A stretch of DNA of 64,000 nucleotides from Betaproteobacteria bacterium HGW-Betaproteobacteria-14 (GTDB lineage Bacteria; Pseudomonadota; Gammaproteobacteria; Burkholderiales; Rhodocyclaceae): NCBI GenBank assembly GCA_002840845.1, contig PHCS01000006.1:17323-81322 (forward strand), read 5' to 3'. Each line of letters begins with the position of its first letter. The stretch's first letter is position 1. Of this stretch, positions 1-8,047 are shown one piece after another. The position numbers were made by a program, and so were the translations under genes. The notes below the pieces were generated by a model that worked only from the letters and a program-made list of their open reading frames with translations, ran no database searches and had not been told where the DNA came from.

Positions 1-279
1 CTGATGGACATTGGCATCCTGCTCGGTGCCGCCGCTGCCGCCGCGCTGACAAGCCGCTTCGTGCCGCAGTGGCGCTTTCCGTTGCGCTCGCTGGCGGCGG
101 CCGTGCTGGGCGGCCTGCTCATGGGCTACGGCGCACGCATCGCCTTCGGCTGCAACATCGGCGCCTTCTTCTCCGGCGTGGCTTCGACCAGCCTGCACGG
201 CTGGCTGTGGTTCGCCGCCGCCCTGGCGGGCAGCGCGCTCGGCGTGCGCCTGCGGCCGCGGTTCGGCCTCGCCAACTGA
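1..279 (+). CDS. YeeE/YedE family sulfur transporter, C-terminal part (5' end outside window)
   Basis: The reading frame is open from base 1, so the gene begins upstream of the window. The visible 92 residues hold two or three hydrophobic helices and the family signature around GCNIGAFFSGVAS, in which a conserved cysteine lies in the pore. YeeE/YedE proteins are inner-membrane carriers for thiosulfate or other sulfur species. A second, full-length member lies at 12770-13786. The substrate cannot be told from this fragment. Confidence 0.8.
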   Translation: MMDIGILLGAAAAAALTSRFVPQWRFPLRSLAAAVLGGLLMGYGARIAFGCNIGAFFSGVASTSLHGWLWFAAALAGSALGVRLRPRFGLAN

Positions 280-284
280 ACGGT

Positions 285-1058
285 TCAGGCGGAGACTGCG
301 CCGCCCTCCCTGTCGCCCCAGGTGAGGCGCCGGTAATCGAAACCGTTCTCCAGCGCCGGCTTGACGATGGCGAAGTAGGGCGAGATGTCGAAGTCGCGCG
401 GCACGAACAGGCTGTGATGGCGGATGTGCAGGATATCGTCGTGGCAGTCGTTGCAGTCCTCGCGCGGCGCCGGCCGGCGCGTCACGTCGGGCAGGATGGG
501 GTAACGCACCGACTGGAAGGCCTGGGCGATCAGGGTCGAGCAGATGGCGCGCGTGGGGTCCCCGCTGCCCAGCGCCAGCATGCGGCGGCGCCAGCGCGTC
601 GGCACCGGCGGCTGCGGCAGCAGGTAGCGCACCAGGTCGATGATGTTCTTCAGGTCGTAGCGATGGCCGAGGCGGGCCAGGGCATAGCCGATGACCTTGT
701 TGCGTTCCTCTTCGCCGAGGCCGACCGGCCGGCAGATGCGGGTGTGCATTTCGGCATATCTCTCCAGCGGCACGGCAACGACGCCCTCCACCACATCGGC
801 CTCCACCAGCCATTGCCCGGGTTCGCCGTCCGGCAGCGCCGTGCCGATGTAGAGCGCGGCATGCGACCAGGTCGACTGGCTGAGATACTTGATGGCCTTG
901 CTGAAGCGGGTGTTGCCCTCCACCAGCAGCACGTCGCCCGGCGCGATGATCGCCGCGACGCCACGCGGATCGCAGGTCGCCAGCGGCTGGTAGCGCGGAT
1001 CGGGCCGGCTCAGGTAGCGGGCCAGGCGGTCTCCCAGCCGGCTCATGATCGGGTTCAT
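285..1058 (-). CDS. YiiX/YaeF-like permuted NlpC/P60 (papain-like) family protein
   Basis: A 257-residue protein of the circularly permuted NlpC/P60 fold. A His in TWSHAALYIG comes first and the likely catalytic Cys in AICSTLIAQAF comes later, the order seen in YiiX and LRAT-like enzymes. No clear signal peptide is present. Family members are cysteine hydrolases or acyltransferases acting on peptides or lipids; the substrate here is unknown. The start at 1058 is chosen because GAGGAAG lies a few bases upstream; a longer frame to 1103 would swallow that site. An ECF-type promoter (1117-1146, minus) lies about 60 bp upstream, tying the gene to the regulon described in the findings. Confidence 0.75.
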   Translation of the reverse strand: MNPIMSRLGDRLARYLSRPDPRYQPLATCDPRGVAAIIAPGDVLLVEGNTRFSKAIKYLSQSTWSHAALYIGTALPDGEPGQWLVEADVVEGVVAVPLERYAEMHTRICRPVGLGEEERNKVIGYALARLGHRYDLKNIIDLVRYLLPQPPVPTRWRRRMLALGSGDPTRAICSTLIAQAFQSVRYPILPDVTRRPAPREDCNDCHDDILHIRHHSLFVPRDFDISPYFAIVKPALENGFDYRRLTWGDREGGAVSA

Positions 1059-1116
1059 GCGTCTTCCTCTTTTCTTTCTGCCCGGGCGGAGGCGCCGGCG
1101 CACGGTGTCTCAAAGA

Positions 1117-1146
1117 TTAGTCCGGCGGACAAGCGCCCGTCTTACA
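1117..1146 (-). promoter_or_regulatory. ECF-type promoter of the YiiX-like gene
   Basis: On the minus strand TGTAAG (1146-1141) is followed by GGACTAA (1123-1117). The spacing of 23 nt from first base to first base matches the other sites of this family in the window. Transcription would start about 50 nt before the ATG at 1058. Assignment to an ECF sigma factor is inference from the repeated pattern. Confidence 0.6.
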
Positions 1147-1189
1147 GATCACGGCATCGCAATCGGGCAAAGAAATTTTCTGCGCGAGG

Positions 1190-1218
1190 CGTAATTAAAC
1201 CTTACCTGCCGCGACAAA
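1190..1218 (+). promoter_or_regulatory. ECF-type promoter of the first small peptide gene (weaker match)
   Basis: CGTAATTAAA at 1190 and CGACAAA at 1212-1218 have the same 22-nt spacing as the better copy at 6709-6737 in front of the paralogous gene. The first T of TGTAA is replaced by C. The 5' leader that follows is almost identical in the two copies. Confidence 0.5.
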
Positions 1219-1286
1219 GGGGCGCTGGCCGGATGGATCGGCCGGAAAGAAGCAACCCAACCCCAACTTTGCACAAGGAGACTGAC

Positions 1287-1430
1287 ATGAAAACCCTCTC
1301 GACCCTGCTCGCTGTACTGGCTACTGCTACCGCCCTGTTTGCCGCCCCGGCCGTTCAGGCTGCCGACAATCAGGAACGTGTGAATCCGCACGCCGTGCTG
1401 CCATTTCCCGGGGTGGAATTCGCGCGCTGA
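1287..1430 (+). CDS. Small secreted peptide, 47 residues (copy 1)
   Basis: An ATG with a strong AAGGAG site 7 nt upstream opens a 47-codon gene. The product has a typical signal peptide (MKTLSTLLAVLATATALFAA, cleavage after AQA or VQA), leaving a mature peptide of about 22-23 residues with the core NPHAVLPFPGVEF. A paralogue at 6806-6949 has an almost identical mature part and leader. A third gene at 37770 carries a similar NPxxxLxxPG core. I do not recognise the family; it has no cysteine, so a disulfide-stabilised toxin is unlikely. Possible roles are a periplasmic signalling or stress peptide, or an envelope-binding factor; none is shown. Confidence 0.7.
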   Translation: MKTLSTLLAVLATATALFAAPAVQAADNQERVNPHAVLPFPGVEFAR

Positions 1431-1438
1431 GCCGGCGG

Positions 1439-1475
1439 GCGATGCGGCTCTTCCGTGAAGGGGGAGCCGCATCGC
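1439..1475 (+). terminator. Perfect 12-bp hairpin after the first peptide gene
   Basis: GCGATGCGGCTC (1439-1450) pairs perfectly with GAGCCGCATCGC (1464-1475) across a 13-nt loop, starting 9 nt after the stop codon. There is no T-run behind it, so it may be an attenuating or RNA-protecting hairpin rather than a classic intrinsic terminator. The rest of 1476-1708 shows nothing I can assign. Confidence 0.4.
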
Positions 1476-1708
1476 CGCGCGCATGGCGAAGACGGGCTCG
1501 ACCACGTTGTTCCGTCTTCGTGGTCCGTGCGATAGGGCACGGTTTTGCAATTCGGTAATGGCCGCAACGCATGTCAGTGGCAATACGAATTGCCCTTCCG
1601 GCCGGCCAAGCCTATTTTCTACATTCCGTATCCACGCGGCGAAGAACGCCAACAAGAACGCGCCATGAACGGAACTGAGCACATTTTCCTCTGCCCGATT
1701 GATTACCC

Positions 1709-3715
1709 GTGAGCGGGCCATCGCATCTGCCTGAACGCCGCCCTGGCGAAAGTTCCAGGCGGCTGCTTGCCTACCTGATCGTGACGGCCGCCTATTTTGC
1801 CGTCGGCGCAGTCTCGCTCGTCGTCTACCCGGCGGGCAGCGGCCTCGCCGGCATCTGGCCGGCGTCCGGCATAGCCGTCGCCGCCGTGCTGCTGCTGGGG
1901 CCGCAGGCGTCGCTGGCCGTGCTGGCGGGTGACCTCCTGGTCGGACTGTATGCCGGGCTGGCGCTTGCGCCGGCCCTCGTTTCCGCCCTGGCCGGCGCCG
2001 GAGAATCGCTGCTTGCCTGGTACCTGCTGACGCGCGTGCATCCGATCGACATGCGCCTGGAACGCGTGCGCGATGTCGCCGCCTTCATCGGCCTGGGCGT
2101 GGTGCTGAACGCCGTTCTCTGTTTCGTCGTCAGATATCTGCTCGCGGCGAATGGCCAGACGACGGAATTCATTGCCGCCGCCGCGCTCGGCCACGGGCTG
2201 GGCGTGCTGATCGTCACGCCCGTCGTCCTGAGCTGGCGCGTCCAGCCTGTTCCTGCCCCGTTTTCCGTCGAGCTGCTGCTGCTGCTGCTGGCCACGGTAC
2301 TGATCAACGTCGCTACCTTCTCGACCTCGCTACTGACGCCCGGTTCGCCGCTGCTGTATGCCGTCTACCTCGTTGTGCTGTGGGCCGCGCTGCGCTTCGG
2401 TCCGCGCGAGACGTCTGCCGTGCTGCTGGTGACGGCGCTCTTCGCCATGTGGGCCGCCGGCCGCCGCAGCGGCCCCTTCCTGCTGGCCAGCCCCAGCGAA
2501 GCTCTGTCCTCGTTGGGGGTGTTCCTGCTGGTGTCGGCAGCGACGGCCCTGCTGCTGGCGGCGGCCGTGCGGGAAAAGCGCGCCTCCGACCTGCGCGTCG
2601 CCGAGAGCGAGAGCGTGCACCGCACGCTCATCGAGCAGATGGGCGAGGGCGTTGTAATGATTGACGCCGACGGGCGACTAACCTACATCAGCGACCGCTT
2701 CTGCGAAATCTGCGCACGGCAGCGTGAGGGGCTGATGGGCGTGCGCCTGGCGGACATCGTGCGCGAGGCCGACCGGGAGGCGATCGAGGCGGCGCTGCAG
2801 CATTCCGTCATCGACAGCGACACGCGCATCGAGACCGTGCTCAGGCAGCCCTCGGGACAAGCGCTGGCAGTCTCTCTGGCGCTGCGCCGGCTGGACGATG
2901 CACAGGACGGCAAGGCAGTTACGCTGGCGATGCTGTCCGACGTGACGGAGCGCCGGCGAGCCGAGGAACTGGCCAGGCTGCATCTGCAGCAGTTGGCGCA
3001 CATGGGAAGGCTTAAATCGATGGATGAAATGGCGATTGCGATGGCGCACGAAATCACCCAGCCCCTGACGGCGATCATGAGCTATACCCAGGCCGGGCGG
3101 CGGCTCCTGAGCGACGGACACGCCGACGACCCGGCCCTCGCCGAGGCCCTGGCGGGCGCCAACGGGGAGGCGCGGCGGGCCCGCGCCATCGTGCATCGCA
3201 TCCGCGATTTCGTGCAGAACCGTCCGGCACGGCCGGTCACCATCGAGGCGGCGTTCCTCGTCCGGGAGGCGATCCGTTTCGCCGAGCCGGAAGCGCGCCA
3301 GCATGGCGTCGAGCTGCGCCTGGCGCCAGGGGCCCCCTCCTGCAGCGTGCATGCCGACCCGATCCAGATCCAGCAGGTGCTGCTCAATCTGGTGCGCAAC
3401 GCCGTCGAGGCCATTGCGGCGGCGGCTTGCCCGCGCCGCAGCGTCACGCTGCGCGTGCGCCTGCTCGAAGTGGAAAACGAGGTCGAGTTTTCCGTCGAGG
3501 ACAGCGGCCCGGGCCTGCCGGCGTCGCATGTCGAGCGGGTGTTCGAGCCCTTCTTCACCACCAAGGAGGACGGCGTCGGCATCGGGCTGGCGCTCTGCCA
3601 TTCGATCGTCGATGCCCACGGCGGCAGCATCCGCGCCGAACCGCATCCGGACGGCGGCGCCGTCTTCCTCTTCAGCCTGCCTGTCATCGCTCATGCAACC
3701 CGAGCGCACGCCTGA
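1709..3715 (+). CDS. MASE1-PAS sensor histidine kinase (FixL/TodS-like output)
   Basis: A 668-residue membrane sensor kinase. Residues 20-290 contain about eight hydrophobic helices of MASE1 type. A PAS domain follows (about 300-415), then a dimerisation/phosphoacceptor domain with His447 in MAHEITQPL, and an ATPase domain with N-box (LLNLVRNAVEA), G1 (VEDSGPGLP) and G2 (GVGIGLALC). The start is a GTG at 1709 with no convincing ribosome site, so the true start may be slightly downstream. The 3' end overlaps the response regulator gene by 23 bp, so the two form one unit. The signal is not known; MASE1 domains sense unidentified membrane cues. Confidence 0.88.
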   Translation: MSGPSHLPERRPGESSRRLLAYLIVTAAYFAVGAVSLVVYPAGSGLAGIWPASGIAVAAVLLLGPQASLAVLAGDLLVGLYAGLALAPALVSALAGAGESLLAWYLLTRVHPIDMRLERVRDVAAFIGLGVVLNAVLCFVVRYLLAANGQTTEFIAAAALGHGLGVLIVTPVVLSWRVQPVPAPFSVELLLLLLATVLINVATFSTSLLTPGSPLLYAVYLVVLWAALRFGPRETSAVLLVTALFAMWAAGRRSGPFLLASPSEALSSLGVFLLVSAATALLLAAAVREKRASDLRVAESESVHRTLIEQMGEGVVMIDADGRLTYISDRFCEICARQREGLMGVRLADIVREADREAIEAALQHSVIDSDTRIETVLRQPSGQALAVSLALRRLDDAQDGKAVTLAMLSDVTERRRAEELARLHLQQLAHMGRLKSMDEMAIAMAHEITQPLTAIMSYTQAGRRLLSDGHADDPALAEALAGANGEARRARAIVHRIRDFVQNRPARPVTIEAAFLVREAIRFAEPEARQHGVELRLAPGAPSCSVHADPIQIQQVLLNLVRNAVEAIAAAACPRRSVTLRVRLLEVENEVEFSVEDSGPGLPASHVERVFEPFFTTKEDGVGIGLALCHSIVDAHGGSIRAEPHPDGGAVFLFSLPVIAHATRAHA

Positions 3716-4343
3716 AGCCGGCACGGTGTACATCGTGGACGACGAGCCTGCCGTGCGCGACGCCCTGCGGCTGCTCTTCCATTCCGTCGGACTGAAGGCG
3801 GTCTGCTTTGCCGAGGCTTCGGCGTTCCTCGATCATCGGCTCGAGGTTGGATGCGGCTGCCTCGTCACGGACCTGCGCATGCCAGGCCTGAGCGGCATCG
3901 AGCTGATCGAGGCGCTGCGCAGCCGAGGTTGCAACCTGCCGGCGGTGGTGGTCACCGGCCACGGCGACGTCCGGCTGGCCGTGCGCGCACTCAAGTGCGG
4001 CGCGGCGAATTTCCTCGAGAAGCCCTTCCACGACCAGGATCTCCTGGACATCGTGAATGGCGCGCTGCTGGCCTGCCGCCACGACAACTGCGCCTGCACG
4101 CAACCCGACGGCCCTTCGCTGGAACTGGAAAGGCTCACCGTGCGCGAACGGGAGGTGCTGCGGCTGGTGGCGCTGGGCCGCCCGAACAAGCTGATCGCGC
4201 GCACGCTCGATCTGAGCACCCGCACCGTCGAGTCGCACCGCGCCAGCCTCATGCGCAAACTGCAGGTCGACTCGGTTGCCGGGCTGGTCGCCCTGGCGCT
4301 GCGCTGCGGCCTGCTCGGCGACGGCGCCGGCAGAGGTCAGTAA
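3693..4343 (+). CDS. FixJ/NarL-family response regulator
   Basis: A 216-residue regulator. The N-terminal receiver (about 10-125) has the acidic pair IVDDEPAV, the phospho-accepting Asp in LVTDLRMPGLSG, Thr in VVTGHGD and Lys in LEKPF. The C-terminal LuxR-type HTH (about 145-205) reads LTVREREVLRLVALG and ends with RTVESHRASLMRKL. The gene overlaps the kinase gene and is surely its partner. The FixJ-like receiver sequence (VTGHGDVxLAVRALK) suggests a FixLJ-type relay. Targets are unknown; the EF-hand, thioredoxin and porin genes that follow are plausible but unproven. Confidence 0.88.
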   Translation: MQPERTPEAGTVYIVDDEPAVRDALRLLFHSVGLKAVCFAEASAFLDHRLEVGCGCLVTDLRMPGLSGIELIEALRSRGCNLPAVVVTGHGDVRLAVRALKCGAANFLEKPFHDQDLLDIVNGALLACRHDNCACTQPDGPSLELERLTVREREVLRLVALGRPNKLIARTLDLSTRTVESHRASLMRKLQVDSVAGLVALALRCGLLGDGAGRGQ

Positions 4344-4520
4344 TCTCCGTAGTCCACCTCCGTAGCGGCACGAATATCCAGACCGCATTCATCGGACTAT
4401 CTTCATATCACGGGACAGGAGGTCGGATCCACCGGCAACCCCGAACAACGTCGGATTGCCCGCATCCCGCAAACAGGGCGCAGCGACCGGCGAATCGACA
4501 ATCAACTCAAGGAGAATCAA

Positions 4521-4772
4521 ATGAAACTGATCAAAATCGCATCCGCACTCGCACTCGGTGTCGCCCTTGTCGGGGGCGGCGTTGGTTCCGCCCTGGCCGA
4601 CATTCCGGCCAATTCGCCGGTCTGGGCGATGGACGTTAACAAGGACAAGAAAATCAGCAAGGAGGAGTTCCTCGCCTATCAGGCCAAGATGTTCGACAAG
4701 ACCGCCGGCAGTAAAGGCTATTGCACATACGAGGAAATCCAACCCTTCTTCGAGTTCAAGAACCCGGCCTGA
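4521..4772 (+). CDS. Small periplasmic EF-hand-like protein
   Basis: An 83-residue protein with a signal peptide (cleavage near ALA-DI) and one canonical calcium loop, DVNKDKKISKEEF, around residues 38-50. Bacterial EF-hand proteins of this size are periplasmic calcium buffers or sensors. A good AAGGAG precedes the ATG. It lies between the two-component pair and a thioredoxin gene on the same strand, with 177 bp and 159 bp gaps, so it may be transcribed separately. One cysteine is present (YCTYEEI). Function beyond probable calcium binding is unknown. Confidence 0.72.
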   Translation: MKLIKIASALALGVALVGGGVGSALADIPANSPVWAMDVNKDKKISKEEFLAYQAKMFDKTAGSKGYCTYEEIQPFFEFKNPA

Positions 4773-4931
4773 TCGGTCGTCTGCATGGGGTGCCCGGATT
4801 GGTTGCCTGATCTGGGCCCGTCCAGCCTGACAACCTGACCCGCTGCATCCGTGACGGGTACGGCGGCGTTGTTTTATAGCCAGCTCCGACCAAGGAAGAA
4901 AGCTGCGTCTGATCCGAACGGGGACACATCA

Positions 4932-5417
4932 ATGAATCCGATCCGTAATGCGTTCATCGTGCTGTTGCTCGGCATGCTGGCACTCACCGCCCGGGCCGAC
5001 CTCGGCCAGGGGGATAGGGCGCCGTGGCTGGATATCGACCTCATCGGCGGCAAGACGCTGGCCGCCAGCCAGCTGGATGGCAAGGTGGTCGTTTACATGA
5101 TCTGGGCCACCTGGTGCCCCATCTGCCTACACGAATTGCCCGAATTCCAGAAGGTGCACGACCGGTACAAATCCCGCGGCCTGGAAATCGTCGCCCTGTC
5201 GCTCGACGACAGTGCCGGCAAGGTAGCGGATTTCTGGCGACACCACGGCTATACCTTCCCGGTCGCCATGCGCTCCGATGAGGCCCGTCAGGGTTTTGGC
5301 AATATCAAGGGCACGCCTACCATTTTCATCGTCGATCGCAAGGGCAAAGTGGCCTACAAGCATCTCGGCGGCATGCCGGACGGCGAGCTGGAAAAACGGA
5401 TCGAGGCGTTGCTTTAG
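4932..5417 (+). CDS. TlpA/ResA-like periplasmic thioredoxin
   Basis: A 161-residue secreted or membrane-anchored thioredoxin. A signal sequence (residues 1-22) precedes a TlpA-like domain with the redox pair Cys62-Pro-Ile-Cys65 in WATWCPICLHE and the cis-Pro region GTPTIFIVD. Such proteins reduce disulfides in the periplasm, often for cytochrome c maturation or thiol repair. The start at 4932 is preferred over a longer frame from 4851, because only the shorter form starts with a signal peptide. The partner that feeds it electrons is not adjacent; a CcdA homologue lies at 15152-15847. Confidence 0.82.
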   Translation: MNPIRNAFIVLLLGMLALTARADLGQGDRAPWLDIDLIGGKTLAASQLDGKVVVYMIWATWCPICLHELPEFQKVHDRYKSRGLEIVALSLDDSAGKVADFWRHHGYTFPVAMRSDEARQGFGNIKGTPTIFIVDRKGKVAYKHLGGMPDGELEKRIEALL

Positions 5418-5461
5418 CCGTGACGCCAGGCGTTATTCATAACGAACCCAGGAGAGACGCA

Positions 5462-6661
5462 ATGAAGAGAAAATATTTCGTAGTTACGGCAGCCGCCTTG
5501 CTGGCCGTGCCGGCAGCCATGGCGCAGACCAGCGTCAGCATTTCCGGCCGCTTCAATGTCGGTTGGGAGAACTACAAGGTGGGTAGTTGCCCGGGCTGCG
5601 ACACCGAATCGCGCGTCAGCGAAAGTTCCTCGCGCATCGACTTCAGCATTCGCGAGGACCTGGGCGGCGGCCTGAGCGCATGGGGCTACCACAGCCTGCG
5701 CTTTTCGCCGGATCTGGGCACGATCAACACCAGCGGCAATACGGCCGTGGGCCTGCAGCACGACCGCTGGGGCAAGCTGACCATCGGCCGCTGGGACGTG
5801 CATTACCTCGAAGCCGACATTCCTCTCGGCGCCCTGCATCGCGGTTCCAACCAGGCCCTGATCGGCGGTGGCGGTCTGCTGGGACAAATCCAATCCGGAC
5901 CGGGCGGCGCCGTCGTGATCATGGGAAACGGCACGCGTACGCCCAACCTGCTCATGTGGGACAGCCCTGCCTGGAACGGCTTCAGCGCTCGCCTGGCCTA
6001 TGCCGCCAGCGGCGGCGCAGCACCCGTGGCTGTCGCCGGCGTGGTCACCGTTATTCCAGGCGCGAGCACCTTGGGCGAGGGCGCGACCAACCGGGGGCCG
6101 GGCGATCCCGGCAGCGGCCGCAGCTGGAGCGGCGCCCTGCGCTACAGCAACGGTCCCTGGGCCGCGGGTCTCAGCTACTGGAATGCAAACGCCGAATCCG
6201 ACGTGACCAACGGCGTCAATCGGGACAACGATCAGCGCAGCACGCGCGCCTGGCTTGGCTACAAGTTTGCCATGGGCCTGAACGCCGGCCTGAGCGTCGA
6301 TCGCAGCAGCCTGGATACCGGCATCAACGGCGGCGCTTCCAGCAAGTCCCGCCGCACTTCTTGGTTCATTCCCGTCAATTATCGTTTCGGTCCGCACAAC
6401 TTGATCGCCCAGTACTCACGCGCCGGCAAGCTGACCGGGTCTGCAATCGCCGCGGGCACGAGCGGCAATTACAAGGCGCATGCCTGGATGCTCGGATACG
6501 AATATGCCTTTTCCAAGCGCACTTCCATCAACCTGAATTATACGAAACTCGTCAATGGCTCCCTGGCTAGCTACGATATGTATGCCTTGAACGGAGCGAC
6601 CAATACCGTGGCAGGCGAAGACCCGAGGCAGGTCTACGTCGGTATGCGCCACGACTTTTGA
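5462..6661 (+). CDS. Gram-negative general porin (betaproteobacterial type)
   Basis: A 399-residue outer-membrane porin. It has a signal peptide ending in AMA-QTSVSISG, the usual opening strand GRFNVGWENY, alternating aromatic beta-strands throughout and a C-terminal Phe in VGMRHDF, the outer-membrane insertion signal. Length and layout match the trimeric 16-strand porins of Burkholderia and Neisseria type. Two cysteines close together (GSCPGC) in an early loop are unusual for porins. GGAGAGACGC precedes the ATG at 5462. The selectivity of the pore is unknown. Confidence 0.88.
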   Translation: MKRKYFVVTAAALLAVPAAMAQTSVSISGRFNVGWENYKVGSCPGCDTESRVSESSSRIDFSIREDLGGGLSAWGYHSLRFSPDLGTINTSGNTAVGLQHDRWGKLTIGRWDVHYLEADIPLGALHRGSNQALIGGGGLLGQIQSGPGGAVVIMGNGTRTPNLLMWDSPAWNGFSARLAYAASGGAAPVAVAGVVTVIPGASTLGEGATNRGPGDPGSGRSWSGALRYSNGPWAAGLSYWNANAESDVTNGVNRDNDQRSTRAWLGYKFAMGLNAGLSVDRSSLDTGINGGASSKSRRTSWFIPVNYRFGPHNLIAQYSRAGKLTGSAIAAGTSGNYKAHAWMLGYEYAFSKRTSINLNYTKLVNGSLASYDMYALNGATNTVAGEDPRQVYVGMRHDF

Positions 6662-6708
6662 GACCTGGCGGCAGCGAGTGGAGCGGATAGGCGGAAATTC
6701 GAAAGAAA

Positions 6709-6737
6709 TGTAATAAATCGTCTCCTGCGGCGACAAA
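6709..6737 (+). promoter_or_regulatory. ECF-type promoter of the second small peptide gene
   Basis: TGTAATA (6709-6715) and CGACAAA (6731-6737), spaced 22 nt first base to first base. This is the better of the two duplicated promoter copies. The leader that follows (to 6805) is nearly identical to that at 1219-1286. Confidence 0.6.
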
Positions 6738-6805
6738 GGGGCGCTGGCCGGATGGATCGGCCGGAGGGAAGCAACCCAACCCCAACTTTGCACAAGGAGA
6801 CTGAC

Positions 6806-6949
6806 ATGAAGACCATTTCCACCCTGCTGGCCGCACTGGCCACTGCTGCCGCGCTGTTTGCCGCCCCGGCCGTCCAGGCTGCCGACAATCAGGAACGTGT
6901 GAATCCGCACGCCGTGTTGCCTTACCTGGGATCGGAATTCGCACGCTAG
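6806..6949 (+). CDS. Small secreted peptide, 47 residues (copy 2)
   Basis: A paralogue of the gene at 1287-1430: same length, same signal peptide architecture and the same mature start (ADNQERVNPHAVLP), differing only in the last residues (YLGSEFAR here, FPGVEFAR there). An AAGGAG lies just upstream. The duplicated block covers promoter, leader and gene, about 241 bp. It is followed directly by a strong terminator, so it is a monocistronic unit. Function unknown. Confidence 0.7.
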   Translation: MKTISTLLAALATAAALFAAPAVQAADNQERVNPHAVLPYLGSEFAR

Positions 6950-6960
6950 GCGTTGTCTGA

Positions 6961-7012
6961 AAAAGCCCTGTCCGCAGCCCCGCTGCGGACAGGGCTTTTC
7001 TTCTTTTTGGCG
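6961..7012 (+). terminator. Strong intrinsic terminator
   Basis: Eighteen-base arms (6961-6978 and 6982-6999) pair perfectly around a CCC loop and are followed by CTTCTTTTT. It ends the second peptide transcript and insulates the next promoter at 7021. Confidence 0.85.
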
Positions 7013-7020
7013 CACCGGCG

Positions 7021-7050
7021 TGTAAGCATTGCCGATCATGAGCCGACCAC
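7021..7050 (+). promoter_or_regulatory. Candidate ECF-type promoter of the phosphonate-type transporter operon
   Basis: TGTAAGC (7021-7027) and CGACCAC (7044-7050), spacing 23 nt. It starts right after the terminator, in the correct position for the operon at 7178. The -10 is less good than in other copies. Confidence 0.45.
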
Positions 7051-7055
7051 CAATA

Positions 7056-7083
7056 GATCGGCCCGATCAGATCGGCCCGATCC
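7056..7083 (+). repeat. Two tandem 14-bp palindromic units
   Basis: GATCGGCCCGATC occurs twice in direct succession (7056-7068 and 7070-7082), each unit being a palindrome. It lies just downstream of the candidate promoter, in a position typical for a repressor operator. No regulator is known. Confidence 0.6.
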
Positions 7084-7177
7084 GCGTCGCTCTTCGTTGC
7101 TGCGGCTGCACGGCCGGCCAGGGCAGCAGCTGCGGCGGGGCGCTCGAAACGCATTCGACGACGACAAGGGAGACCGC

Positions 7178-8047
7178 ATGAACCGCATGCTGCGCACCGT
7201 CCTCGGCCTGCTGGCCGCCGCCCTCATTCTGCCGGCCGCGGCGGCCGAGCCGCCGCTCAAGTTCGGCGTCGGCCTGTTCCAGCCCGACAAGGACAGGAAC
7301 GACGCCACCTATCGCCCGCTCGCGGCCTATCTGGAAAGGACGTTCGGGCGCAAGGTCGAGTTGCGCACCGTGGATACCTGGGAAGGCTTGGCCAAGTCGC
7401 TCGCCAATGGCGAGACCGATCTGGCGCTGATGGGGCCGTGGGGCTACGTGCTCGCCAACAACGAGGCCGGCGCCCAGGCCGTCGCCACCATCCTATACGA
7501 CGGCAAGCCCGAGTATTACGCGATCATGGTGACCCACCCCGATTCCGGCATCAAGTCCGTGGCCGATCTCAAGGGACGCAGCTTCGCCTTCGGCGACAAG
7601 GGATCGACCTCGGGCTACCTGATCCCGCTGCATTACTTCATGAAGCAGGGCATCAATCCGGACACCTACTTTGCCAAAGTGATGCACGCCAAGCATCAGG
7701 CCATCGAGACCCAGGTCGCGCAGGGCGTGCTCGATGCCGGGGCCGACTACAACCGCAACCGCAACGCGATGATCGAACAGGGCCTGATCAAGGCCGAGCG
7801 CTCGGTGGTCTTCTGGCAGTCGGATCCCTTGCCCAATGACGCCTTTGCCGTCAGCGCCGGCCTGGCCCGGGACGCGGCCTTCGTGGCGAAGCTGCGCGCC
7901 GCCCTGGAAGGGGTGTCCGGAGAACTGAAGGCGCAGCCCGACCTGCTGCCTGCCCACTACGGCGGCTTCGTCGCCCGCGACAACGGCTTCTACAAGCCGA
8001 TTCGCGATGCCGGGCTCGCCACCGGCAAGCTGCAGCCGAGGCGATGA
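7178..8047 (+). CDS. PhnD-like ABC transporter substrate-binding protein
   Basis: A 289-residue periplasmic binding protein with a signal peptide ending in AAA-EPPLKFGV. The body matches the phosphate/phosphite/phosphonate family: a DLALMGPWGYV segment that lines the ligand site and SVADLKGRSFAFGDKGSTSGYL, typical of PhnD/PtxB proteins. The gene is followed with overlaps by permease and ATPase genes, so it is the receptor of one importer. The ligand is uncertain: phosphonate, phosphite or another oxyanion. The start at 7178 follows AAGGGAG. Confidence 0.8.
   Translation: MNRMLRTVLGLLAAALILPAAAAEPPLKFGVGLFQPDKDRNDATYRPLAAYLERTFGRKVELRTVDTWEGLAKSLANGETDLALMGPWGYVLANNEAGAQAVATILYDGKPEYYAIMVTHPDSGIKSVADLKGRSFAFGDKGSTSGYLIPLHYFMKQGINPDTYFAKVMHAKHQAIETQVAQGVLDAGADYNRNRNAMIEQGLIKAERSVVFWQSDPLPNDAFAVSAGLARDAAFVAKLRAALEGVSGELKAQPDLLPAHYGGFVARDNGFYKPIRDAGLATGKLQPRR

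Noticed and set aside
69..1430. 453-codon open frame on the plus strand
   Set aside because: Overlaps three better-supported genes; only its last 47 codons correspond to the real peptide gene.
4887..4893. CGACCAA box before the TlpA-like gene
   Set aside because: No matching TGTAA at the right distance, so it is not counted as a promoter of the family.
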